Below the pieces are notes generated by a model. The model did not search any database. It had not been told where the DNA came from and saw nothing but the letters and a program-made list of their open reading frames with translations. Positions 17,631 through 26,105 of a stretch of DNA of 64,000 nucleotides are shown piece after piece (within the stretch, counting starts at the first letter, position 1; each line of letters begins with the position of its first letter). This DNA comes from Nocardiopsis listeri NBRC 13360 (GTDB taxonomy: Bacteria > Actinomycetota > Actinomycetes > Streptosporangiales > Streptosporangiaceae): contig NZ_BCSH01000001.1 in the NCBI RefSeq assembly GCF_001570765.1, positions 62,001 through 126,000 on the forward strand. Direction: 5' to 3'. The position numbers were made by a program, and so were the translations under genes.

Positions 17631-17832
17631 GAGTCCTCGCCTGCTATCTCAGGTTGTGGGCTAAGGCCCTGGTTCGGTGTTAGCGCACCGGATCAGGGCC
17701 GTCTTTGTGTGGCGGCCGGCCTCACCTGGTCACGGTTGCACGCCCAATGCTTAAAAGTCTCGTTCGGCCAGCAGAAGTAGCGAGTTGTGGAAAAGTGCAG
17801 TATCGAGTGTTCGCTTGTGGTCAACTGTGGTC

Positions 17833-18669
17833 ATGGCGAGTGGCAAAAAGACGGTCTCTAGGTCCGCATTAGTCCGATTTGGTAGTGAATTGCAGAGGCT
17901 GCGCAAGACGGCAGATCTCTCTCAGCGTGAGTTGGCCAAGGCCACGCTGATCTCGCATCAGATGCTGGGTGCGGTTGAGCGTGCTGAACGTGTGCCACGA
18001 AAAGGTTTCGCTGCGAAGGCAGACGAGGTACTCAGCGCGCGCGGTGGACTCCTACGCCTATGGCCTGGTGACCAGGATGGGTACCCCCAGGGCTTCAAGG
18101 AGTATGTGGAGCTCGAACAAGACGCCGAAAGCATCCAAGACTTTCAGACTCAGGTCGTGCCCGGTTTCTTTCAAACTCCGGACTATGCGCGCGCAGTGAT
18201 CGGTGCGAGCTGGCCGCCGATCGCAGAGCAAGAACTGGAGCGGCTACTGGATACTCGGGTGAGTCGTCAGACCATGTTGGAGCGGGAACAGCCGACTTTG
18301 GTCTGGTCGGTCCTTGATGAGAGTGTGCTTCGGCGTCCAATGGGAGACCGAGAGATCATGGGTGGCCAACTGGATCGGTTGGTGGAACTGGCGAGTAAGT
18401 CGTACGTTCGTCTCCAAGTTCTACCCTTCGCGAAGGGGGCGCACGCGGCCCTGGATGGTGCGTTCACTGTCCTGGAGTTGGGTGATGGTGAACGGTGGGC
18501 TTACTCTGAGACGCCGGGTGCTGGTCGCGTGACCGCTGGCACTGCGGAAGTGGAACAATACGTTCTGCGATTCGGGGTTCTGCGTTCGCTGGCACTCTCG
18601 CCAGATGAATCTGTTGACTTCATTTCCCGCTACAAGGAGGCGCACAGCCATGGCATCAACCCCTTCTGA
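17833..18669 (+). CDS. XRE-family regulator with DUF5753 domain
   Basis: 278 residues. The N-terminal helix-turn-helix (LRKTADLSQRELAKATLISH, then GAVERAERVP) is followed by the DUF5753 domain with the typical QTQVVPGFFQTPDYARAVI and LVWSVLDESVLRRP. These regulators usually pair with a small DUF397 protein encoded next to them; in Streptomyces such pairs (WhiJ/BldB-like loci) affect development. ATG 17833 is chosen because the extra N-terminus of the longer frame precedes the HTH and is not conserved-looking. The DUF397 gene overlaps its end. The sequence here is less GC-rich than the hsd genes. Confidence 0.9.
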   Translation: MASGKKTVSRSALVRFGSELQRLRKTADLSQRELAKATLISHQMLGAVERAERVPRKGFAAKADEVLSARGGLLRLWPGDQDGYPQGFKEYVELEQDAESIQDFQTQVVPGFFQTPDYARAVIGASWPPIAEQELERLLDTRVSRQTMLEREQPTLVWSVLDESVLRRPMGDREIMGGQLDRLVELASKSYVRLQVLPFAKGAHAALDGAFTVLELGDGERWAYSETPGAGRVTAGTAEVEQYVLRFGVLRSLALSPDESVDFISRYKEAHSHGINPF

Positions 18670-18904
18670 CTGGAGTAGGTCCAGCTATAGCGGTAACCGG
18701 GGCGACTGCGTCGAGGTCGCCCTGAACTGGCGTAAGTCCAGCTACAGCGGTAACCAGGGAGGCCACTGCGTCGAGATCGCGGACACCTCACACCATGTCC
18801 ATGTTCGTGACACGCAGAACCGCTCCCTGGGTCACCTCACCTTCACCCCCTCCACCTGGACCACTCTCCTGAGTGCCCTGCGTGAAGGCTCAGCCACCCA
18901 GTAG
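18650..18904 (+). CDS. DUF397 protein with duplicated core motif
   Basis: 84 residues. Normal DUF397 proteins have one W-x-K-S-S-Y-S-G-N-x-G-x-x-C-V-E motif near the N-terminus. This one has it twice in tandem: WSRSSYSGNRGDCVEVA and then WRKSSYSGNQGGHCVEIA. The rest is the usual VHVRDTQNRSLGHLTFTP strand region and helical end. ATG 18650 follows AAGGAGG and lies within the upstream regulator gene (20-base overlap), so the two are translationally coupled. It is expected to interact with the XRE/DUF5753 protein (family knowledge). Confidence 0.88.
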   Translation: MASTPSDWSRSSYSGNRGDCVEVALNWRKSSYSGNQGGHCVEIADTSHHVHVRDTQNRSLGHLTFTPSTWTTLLSALREGSATQ

Positions 18905-18919
18905 TCTCTGGCTATCGAG

Positions 18920-18941
18920 TTCGGGCCCTCGAAAGCCCGAA
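18920..18941 (+). terminator. Hairpin after DUF397 gene
   Basis: TTCGGGC and GCCCGAA form a 7-bp stem 15 bases after the stop codon. It may separate this unit from hsdR. Confidence 0.45.
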
Positions 18942-19032
18942 ACGGCGGGCGTTTGTCGTCACCGTCCGGCAGAATCTGGGCAACATGGACATGTCGCCCG
19001 CACGCTGAGACGCCTGTGACGAAAGGTGCCCG

Positions 19033-22000
19033 ATGCACACCCCCGAGGGCCCATCCCCACACTCCTCCGGTCCGCAGCAGCCCGGAAGTCGCTCCGCCGG
19101 AGACCGACCAACCGGCAAGCAACCCACCGGACCCGAGTGGGAGCTGGCCGAGAAACCCCTCATCGACCAGCTCACCACCATGGGGTGGACCCTCGGGGAA
19201 AGCGACGCGCGCTCTTCCTTCACCCAGACACTCCTCGAACTCCCGCTCCGCGCCGCCCTGCGGCGGATCAACCTCGACGACAATGGCGACGAATGGCTCG
19301 ATGAGGGCCGCATCGATCAAGCCATCAGTTCGCTCAGCCGCCCCCAGGCGCGCACGCTCATCGAGATCAACGAGGAACTGACCGGCCGTCTCCTCGTCGG
19401 CACCCAGGTCGACGGGGTGGAAGGCTGGAACGGCGGTCGCCGGCAGACCGTCCGGTTCATCGACTTCGACGACGTCGACAACAACGACTTTCGCGTCGTG
19501 CGCGGCTTCGTCCTGGACGGCCCCGGTGCCCCCGGAACCGACCGGATCATTCCTGACCTGGTCCTCTTCGTCAACGGCGTCCCCCTGGTCGTCATCGAGG
19601 CCAAGTCCCCCAACGTCGCCAACCCCATGGCCACCGCCATCGATCAGCTGCGCCGCTACGCCAACCAGCGCGACGACGTTCGCGCGAGCGAAGGCAACGA
19701 GAAGCTCTTCCACACCAACCAGTTCGTCATCGCCGCGCACGGCACCAACGCCCGCGCGGCCGGGTTCACCGCCGGCCCCGAACACTTCATGGAGTGGAAG
19801 ACCACCGAACCCGCCACCCCCGAGCAGGTCGCCGCCGAACTCGACCTCACCGGCCCCGACGCCGCCAAGGACATCAACGGCCAACAGACCCTGGTCGCCG
19901 GGATGCTGCGCCCCTCGATCCTGCTCGACCTGGTCCGGCACTTCACCCTGTTCATGGAAACGGACACCAGCCGGGTCAAGGTCGTGGCCCGCTACCAGCA
20001 GTACCGGGCCGTCCACCGCGCCATCGAGCGCATGGCCACCCGACCCAACCGGCTCCAGCACGGCGAGATGGACCAGCGTGGCGGCATCGTCTGGCACACC
20101 CAGGGCTCCGGCAAGAGTCTGACCATGGTGTTCCTGGTCCGGGCCATGCGCTCACACCCCGCGCTGACCGCGTTCAAGATCATCGTGGTCACCGACCGCA
20201 CCCAGCTCCAGGACCAGCTGTCGGCGACCATGGCGCTCACCGGTGAGAGCACCGAGACCATCGCCAAGGTCAAGGAGCTCGAATCCACCCTGGCCATCCC
20301 CGGCAAGGGCCTGTACTTCGCGATGATCCACAAGTACCAGGCCAAGGCCACCGAGAACCCGGGCGGCGGTGTCTCCGACGGCGGTGTGTCCGAGGACGAG
20401 TCGGCCGAGGAAACCGACTCGACCAAGCCCAAGAAGGAGATCGTCCCCCAGCTGGACGTGGCCGACGACTCCAGCGAGGTCCTGGTCCTGGTCGACGAGG
20501 CACACCGTTCCCAGGGCTCCCAACTGCACGCCAACCTGATGGGCGCCCTGCCCAACGCCGTACGCGTCGGGTTCACCGGCACACCCATCATCCTGGGCGA
20601 CAAGGAACGCTTCACCAGCAAGATCTTCGGCGCCTTCATCGACTCCTACACGATCAAGCAGTCCGAAGCCGACGGCGCCACCGTGCCGATCCTCTATGAG
20701 GGCCGCACCACCAAGGCGCACGTGCGCGACGGCAACGACCTCGACGAACTGTTCCCCAGCATCATCGACGCCACCCCCGAACAGCTCGAAGAGATCAAAC
20801 GCCGCTACGCCACCAAGAACAACGTCCTGGAAGCCGAGGCGATGATCGCCGCCAAGGCCGCCAGCATGCTCCGGCACTACGTGGACGTTATCCTGCCCAA
20901 CGGCTTCAAGGCCCAGGTCGTGGCGGTCTCCCGCAAGGCGGCCGTCCGCTATCAGGCCGCGCTCATCGCCGCCCGCGACGCCCTGGTCGCCGAGATCGAC
21001 GCCCTGCCCGACGAACTGCGTACCCCCGAGGCCGCCGAGGACGCCGAAGCCCACGGGGCGGCCACGGCCCGACTCATCCGTGCCTTGCCCTATCGGGACC
21101 TCATCGCCCGGCTGGACGCCGCCGCCGTCATCTCCGGCGCTCACAACGACAGCGGTGACTGGAAGGAGGCGAGCAAGGACTGGACCAACGAGACCAAGCA
21201 CCGCAGCCGCATCCGTGAGTTCAAGAAATCCCTACCGCTCGGGACCGATCCCCACCCCGAGCGGACCAGCCCGCTCGCCTTCCTCGTGGTCAACTCCATG
21301 CTGCTGACCGGATTCGACGCACCCAACGAACAGATCCTCTACCTGGACCGGCACATCAAGGAGGCCGAACTCCTCCAAGCCATCGCCCGGGTCAACCGCA
21401 CCGCCAAGGGCAAGAGGGTCGGCTACGTCATCGACTACTACGGGGTCGCCGAACACCTCAAGACCGCGCTGGCCGCCTACGCCGCCGAGGACGTCGAGGG
21501 TGCCCTGAGCAGCGTCCGCAGCGAAGTGCCCCTCCTACGCGAGCGGCACGAGCGGGTGCGCAAGATCTTCACCATCCACGGGCTGGAGGAGTTCGACACC
21601 GAAGGGAAGCGGGAGAAGTGCGTCCAGCTCTTGGCGGACGAGTCTCGACGCCGTGAGTTCCGGGGTGCGCTCAAGGACTTCAACCGCAGCCTGGAGACGG
21701 TCCTGCCACGGCCCGAGGCCCGCGAGTTCGTCCCCGACGCCAAGTCCTTCGGGGCCATCGCGACCCTGGCCCGCGCCCGCTACCGGGAGGACGACGGGTT
21801 CGACCCCTCCCTGTACGGTGCCAAGGTCCGCGACCTCATCGACCAGTACATCCGCGTGCACGACATCCGGACCAAGATCCCGCCCACGGCCATCACCGCG
21901 AGCGACTTCGAGAGCAAGGTCGAGGCGTTGTCCTCGGACCGGGCCAAGGCCTCGGAGATGGAACACGCGCTACGCCACCACATCAGCCAGAACCTGGACC

Positions 22001-22455
22001 AGGACCCCGAGCACTACGGCAAGCTCTCCGAACGCCTCGACGAGATCCTCACCCGGCTGGACGGCAACTGGGCCGCGATGTACGAGGCGTTCCGGGACCT
22101 GCACACCGATGTGAAGGAGGGCCGGCAGGCCGACGACACCGGCCTGGACCCCAACACCGAAGCGCCCTTCTACGACCTGATCGTCACGACCATGCGGGAC
22201 GAGGAGACGGGAGAGCCCGCCGGGGACCTGCGCGAGGTGCTGGTCGACTTCAGCCGGCGGGCCAGTCGTGACATGCGGGCGGTCATCGCGCTCCGAGGCT
22301 ACGGCGACATCCCGGGTCAGCGGCTGCGTAAGAAGATGACCCGAGAGCTGATCAAGCTCAAGCTCAACGAGGTCTGGCTCTTCCCCAGGGAGGACGCCAA
22401 GAAACTCGGCCCCCGCCTGGTCGATCTCGCGGAGAAGAAGTTCGCCCACGGATGA
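19033..22455 (+). CDS. hsdR: Type I restriction endonuclease subunit HsdR
   Basis: 1140 residues. N-terminal nuclease domain with Asp175 in PDLVLF and Glu189-x-Lys191 in VVIEAKSP (PD-(D/E)XK). Then the translocase motor: Walker A TQGSGKS (356-362), DEAH at 488-491 in LVDEAHRSQGS, and GFTGTPI. A C-terminal helical region follows. It translocates DNA and cuts far from the recognition site, in complex with HsdM and HsdS. It lies 2.45 kb from hsdS because a regulatory block sits between them, so it has its own promoter region upstream of 19033. Convergent with the metallopeptidase gene. Confidence 0.95.
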   Translation: MHTPEGPSPHSSGPQQPGSRSAGDRPTGKQPTGPEWELAEKPLIDQLTTMGWTLGESDARSSFTQTLLELPLRAALRRINLDDNGDEWLDEGRIDQAISSLSRPQARTLIEINEELTGRLLVGTQVDGVEGWNGGRRQTVRFIDFDDVDNNDFRVVRGFVLDGPGAPGTDRIIPDLVLFVNGVPLVVIEAKSPNVANPMATAIDQLRRYANQRDDVRASEGNEKLFHTNQFVIAAHGTNARAAGFTAGPEHFMEWKTTEPATPEQVAAELDLTGPDAAKDINGQQTLVAGMLRPSILLDLVRHFTLFMETDTSRVKVVARYQQYRAVHRAIERMATRPNRLQHGEMDQRGGIVWHTQGSGKSLTMVFLVRAMRSHPALTAFKIIVVTDRTQLQDQLSATMALTGESTETIAKVKELESTLAIPGKGLYFAMIHKYQAKATENPGGGVSDGGVSEDESAEETDSTKPKKEIVPQLDVADDSSEVLVLVDEAHRSQGSQLHANLMGALPNAVRVGFTGTPIILGDKERFTSKIFGAFIDSYTIKQSEADGATVPILYEGRTTKAHVRDGNDLDELFPSIIDATPEQLEEIKRRYATKNNVLEAEAMIAAKAASMLRHYVDVILPNGFKAQVVAVSRKAAVRYQAALIAARDALVAEIDALPDELRTPEAAEDAEAHGAATARLIRALPYRDLIARLDAAAVISGAHNDSGDWKEASKDWTNETKHRSRIREFKKSLPLGTDPHPERTSPLAFLVVNSMLLTGFDAPNEQILYLDRHIKEAELLQAIARVNRTAKGKRVGYVIDYYGVAEHLKTALAAYAAEDVEGALSSVRSEVPLLRERHERVRKIFTIHGLEEFDTEGKREKCVQLLADESRRREFRGALKDFNRSLETVLPRPEAREFVPDAKSFGAIATLARARYREDDGFDPSLYGAKVRDLIDQYIRVHDIRTKIPPTAITASDFESKVEALSSDRAKASEMEHALRHHISQNLDQDPEHYGKLSERLDEILTRLDGNWAAMYEAFRDLHTDVKEGRQADDTGLDPNTEAPFYDLIVTTMRDEETGEPAGDLREVLVDFSRRASRDMRAVIALRGYGDIPGQRLRKKMTRELIKLKLNEVWLFPREDAKKLGPRLVDLAEKKFAHG

Positions 22456-22467
22456 CCGCGAGACGAA

Positions 22468-22512
22468 CCGTCCTGGGAGGTCAGCCCAACCAGGCCTGAC
22501 CTCCCAGGACGG
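22468..22512. terminator. Bidirectional terminator between hsdR and metallopeptidase
   Basis: A perfect 17-bp stem (CCGTCCTGGGAGGTCAG / CTGACCTCCCAGGACGG) with an 11-base loop. It overlaps the last codons of the minus-strand gene. Confidence 0.78.
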
Positions 22513-23206
22513 CGAGTCGCTCCCGCTGACGTTCGTAGTCGGGCATGACGGTGCGTACTCGGTCCCAGAACTCGGGGGAGTGGTCGGGTACCTCCATGTG
22601 GGCGAGTTCGTGCACCAGCACGTAGTCCACGATCGTGGGCGGCAATTGCATCAGCGCCCAGTGCAGGTTGAGCCTGCCACCCCTGCCCGCGGACCCCCAG
22701 CGGTGCCCCAGGTCGCGCACGCACACCTGCTCGGGGCGCAGACCCATACGCTCACACCAAGGCGTCAGCCGGGGGAGCACCCACCTCTCCGCCCGATCCC
22801 GGTACCAGGCCACCAGGGCGCCCGCCGGGTCCGGACCGTTCGCCACCGACGGGTTCATGCGGATCCGACCACCGTTGAAGTGCACGCCGGCGACCTGGTC
22901 GGTGACCTTCAACCGGTAGCGGCGGCCCAGGTAGTCGAAGCCCTCACCCGAGACGAACTCGCGCCGAGGTTGGCGTGAGATCAGCACGTCCTTGTCCGCC
23001 AACTTGTCCCGGACCCAGTGTCGTTTGCGTCGCACCCACTCCTGGACCCGTGCCCACTCGATGCCCTCGGGGACGTGCAGGATCAGGGATCCGTCCCGAT
23101 CCACGGTGATACCCGCCGTCTTGCGCCGTGAGGAGACCCGTACCGAGAAGACCAACTCCTCCAGGTGCAGCCGTTCGGGAGGGTGGGTGTTCAGGGTCGC
23201 GGGCAT
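22481..23206 (-). CDS. YgjP-like zinc metallopeptidase (DUF45, COG1451)
   Basis: 241 residues. The zinc site is VHELAHMEVPDHSPEFW, with HExxH at 199-203 and a further His209; the upstream LGHRWGSAGRGGRLNLHW is the family's hallmark. YgjP-type proteins are predicted metal-dependent hydrolases. The family occurs beside hsdR in many genomes, which fits its position here at the end of the type I restriction locus (knowledge plus context). Its exact substrate is unknown. No signal peptide. Confidence 0.85.
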   Translation of the reverse strand: MPATLNTHPPERLHLEELVFSVRVSSRRKTAGITVDRDGSLILHVPEGIEWARVQEWVRRKRHWVRDKLADKDVLISRQPRREFVSGEGFDYLGRRYRLKVTDQVAGVHFNGGRIRMNPSVANGPDPAGALVAWYRDRAERWVLPRLTPWCERMGLRPEQVCVRDLGHRWGSAGRGGRLNLHWALMQLPPTIVDYVLVHELAHMEVPDHSPEFWDRVRTVMPDYERQRERLAVLGGQAWLG

Positions 23207-23326
23207 GGTGACCAGGCTAGACCACCTCGGGTCACTCGGCGCGTCCTGCGGCCACCGCGTTCACCCTGACGGAGAATGTGCCCGATCTCCCCTTCTCGGG
23301 GGACGGACGCAAGAGAGGACTCGGTC

Positions 23327-24438
23327 ATGTCCGAAGCCAGGGCCGCGGTGGTCCATCCCGGTAGTGGCACCTTCACCTGGGAGGACGTCCGCCTGGAGGA
23401 ACCCCGTCGCGACGAGGTCCTGGTCCGCGTGGTGGGTGTCGGGATCTGCCACACCGACCTGGCCACCCGCGACGAGCACCTGCACACCCCCTGCCCGCCG
23501 TGCTCGGCCACGAGGGTTCCGGCGTGGTGGAGGCGGTGGGCGAGGGCGTCACCCACGTCTCGGCCGGCGACAAGGTCCTGCTCTCCTTCAGCTCCTGCGG
23601 GAAGTGCCGATCCTGCCGGCACGGACACCCCGCCTACTGCGTCGACTTCCTTTCCCTCAACTTCGACGGCAGGCGCCCCGACGGCACCACCCCGATCGGT
23701 TCCACCACGGGTGAGGCGATCGGTGGCCGCTTCTTCGGACAGTCCTCCTTCGCCACGTACTGCGTGGCCCACGCGCGCAGCGTCGTCCCGGTCGAGGCGG
23801 CCGACGAGGACGAACTCGCGATGCTGGCGCCGGTGGGTTGCGGGATCCAGACCGGCGTGGGGGCCGTGCTCCACGAACTCGACCCCGGCAGTGGGGACAC
23901 GGTCGCGATCTTCGGAGCCGGAGCCGTGGGCCTGTCCGCGGTCATGGGTGCCGCGCTCACCCCGGCCGCGAAGATCATCGCCATCGACATCGTGCCCTCC
24001 CGTCTGGAACTGGCCCGTGAACTGGGCGCCACCCACACCATCAACGGCAAGGAGGAGGACACCGTCACGCGCGTCGCCGAGATCACCGGCGGCCGGGGAC
24101 TCACCCACGCCCTGGAGAGCAGTGGGGTACCCGCGCTGCTTCGCCAGGCGGTCGACTCCCTGGCGGTGGGCGACGGTATGGCGGCCGTGGTCGGCGCGCC
24201 TCCCGTGGGCACCGACGGCACCTTCGACGTCAACTTCCTGCTCAACGGGCGCACCATTCGTGGGGTGACCGAGGGTGACAGCGACGTTTTCGACTTCATC
24301 CCGGAACTGGTCGGGTTGTACCGGGCCGGACGGTTGCCCTTCGACAAGATGGTCCGCCTCTACGACCCGGATCAGATCAACGAGGCCGCCACCGACGCCG
24401 CCGAGGGCCGCGTCCTGAAGCCGGTCCTGCGCCTGTGA
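23327..24438 (+). pseudogene. Zinc-dependent NAD(P) alcohol dehydrogenase, frameshifted
   Basis: The gene is read in two frames. Bases 23327-23491 encode the N-terminus (SEARAAVVHPGSG to ICHTDLATRDEHLHTP); from about 23491 the protein continues in another frame as LPAVLGHEGSGVVEAVGEGV to the stop at 24438. A C-run of five at 23487-23491 needs six to restore the frame. Catalytic zinc ligands (Cys in ICHTD, His in GHEGS) and the four structural-zinc cysteines (GKCRSCRHGHPAYC) are present, and the cofactor fold is VAIFGAGAVGLSAVMGA. It is otherwise a full-length aryl- or benzyl-alcohol-type dehydrogenase (about 370 residues). The shift may be a sequencing error or a recent mutation. Confidence 0.85.
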
Positions 24439-24713
24439 CGCCGACGCCCGTGTGAGCACACGGCGCGGAGCCGGCGACTCGGCGCACTGACGCACTGACG
24501 CACACCGGAGGGTGCGCTCGACGAGGTCGCGCGTCCCCCGGTCGCCAAGGTCACGGCGTACACCTTCGGCGGTCCGCCTGGATCGCCTCTTCATCACTAT
24601 CTCGCGCGAACACCTCGACCTCGGGGCCGGACCGGAGACGGGCACGCCGTTCGCCCGCTCACCGGGCGTCCGGGGCCTGCCGGTCCGGGGTTCGCCGGGT
24701 GAACGGGAGACCC

Positions 24714-26105
24714 ATGCAAGACTCGGTGGACGAATCGGTCCAGACCCTGATCATCCTGGGTGCGCAAGGCGACCTCACCCAACGTCTGCTCCTGCCCGGG
24801 TTGGGCACCCTGGTCGCCGCCGACGCACTGGGCGACCTCCTCCTCATCGGCAGCGGCCAAGGTGAGGGCACCGACGAACAGTGGCAAGAGACGGTGGCCC
24901 GCGCGTTCGCGGACGGGGGTGTGAGCGGGCCCGACGTCGACACCGTCGTACGCAACACGCGCTACGTCCAGGCCGACGCCACCGACGAATCCGACCTGCG
25001 TCGACTCCTCGCCCGAGCCCGCGGCCGCGTCACCCTCTACTTCGCGTTGCCGCCCGCCGTCGTGGTCGGGAGCTGCCGGACCCTGGAACGCATCGGCGTC
25101 CCCGAGGACACGCGCCTGGTCCTGGAGAAACCCTTCGGTACCGACATGGCCGACGCCGTCGCGCTCAACGAGCTACTCCACGCACTGGTGCCGGAGGAAC
25201 AGGTCCACCGGGTCGACCACTTCCTCGGTATGACGACGGTGCTCAACATCCTCGGTGTCCGGTTCGCCAACCGGGTGATCGAACCACTGCTCTCCTCCGA
25301 GCACGTGGAGTCCGTCGACATCCTCTTCGAGGAGTCCCTGGGACTGGAGGGACGGGCCGGTTTCTACGACGTCACCGGAGCCCTGCGCGACATGGTCCAG
25401 AGCCACCTGCTCCAGGTCCTGGCCATGGTGGCCATGGAACCACCCAGCACCCTGGACGCGCGCGACGAACGCGACGCCAAGGCCCGGATCCTGCGGGCCA
25501 CTCGCGTGTGGCGGGACGATCCGGAGCGGTTCAGCCACCGCGCCCGCTACACCGCCGGCGCCATCGAGGGTCGTTCGATGCCGGCCTACGTGGACGAGGA
25601 CGGTATCGACCCCGAACGCGGCACCGAGACCCTGTGCGAGGTCGTGTTCGCGGTCCACACCTGGCGGTGGCACGGTGTGCCGTTCCGGATCCGCACCGGC
25701 AAGGCGATCGGTTCGCCCCGTCAGGAGATCGTCTTCCGGTTCAAGGCCCCACAACACGTCCCCACCGGCCTCGTCGGTGACCTCGTCGAGAACCGGCTGC
25801 GCATCGGTCTGGGCTCTCGCCACATCGGGATGGACCTGAACGTGAACGGCCCGGGAGACCCCTACGACGTCTCACCGGTCACGTTGGCCACCGATTACGA
25901 TCCCGGTGAACTGCTCGAATACGGCGAGGTGCTCCGAGGAGTGCTCTCCGACGAGATGCCCCTGTCGGTGCGCGGCGACATGTCGGTGGAGTCGTGGCGC
26001 ATCGTCGAGCCGGTGCTGCGGGCGTGGAACGCCGGCCGGGTCCCCCTCCACCACTACCGGGCCGGAAGTATCGGCGCGGAGATCACGGAGAACCGGGAGC
26101 CATGA
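24714..26105 (+). CDS. Glucose-6-phosphate dehydrogenase-like protein with altered active site
   Basis: 463 residues, slightly shorter than typical G6PD (about 490-510). Clear family segments: LGAQGDLTQRLLLPGL (dinucleotide fold), EKPFGTDMADAVALNELL, VDHFLGMTTVLNIL, LRDMVQSHLLQVLAM and PFRIRTGKAIG. The usual substrate lysine in RIDHYLGKE is a methionine here, and the lysine after GASGDLA is also missing; the aspartate-histidine of DH and the later histidine in SHLLQ are kept. It may use another sugar phosphate or act slowly. ATG 24714 follows GGGAGA. Its stop overlaps the start of a sugar-porter gene (ATGA), so sugar uptake and oxidation appear coupled. Confidence 0.82.
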   Translation: MQDSVDESVQTLIILGAQGDLTQRLLLPGLGTLVAADALGDLLLIGSGQGEGTDEQWQETVARAFADGGVSGPDVDTVVRNTRYVQADATDESDLRRLLARARGRVTLYFALPPAVVVGSCRTLERIGVPEDTRLVLEKPFGTDMADAVALNELLHALVPEEQVHRVDHFLGMTTVLNILGVRFANRVIEPLLSSEHVESVDILFEESLGLEGRAGFYDVTGALRDMVQSHLLQVLAMVAMEPPSTLDARDERDAKARILRATRVWRDDPERFSHRARYTAGAIEGRSMPAYVDEDGIDPERGTETLCEVVFAVHTWRWHGVPFRIRTGKAIGSPRQEIVFRFKAPQHVPTGLVGDLVENRLRIGLGSRHIGMDLNVNGPGDPYDVSPVTLATDYDPGELLEYGEVLRGVLSDEMPLSVRGDMSVESWRIVEPVLRAWNAGRVPLHHYRAGSIGAEITENREP

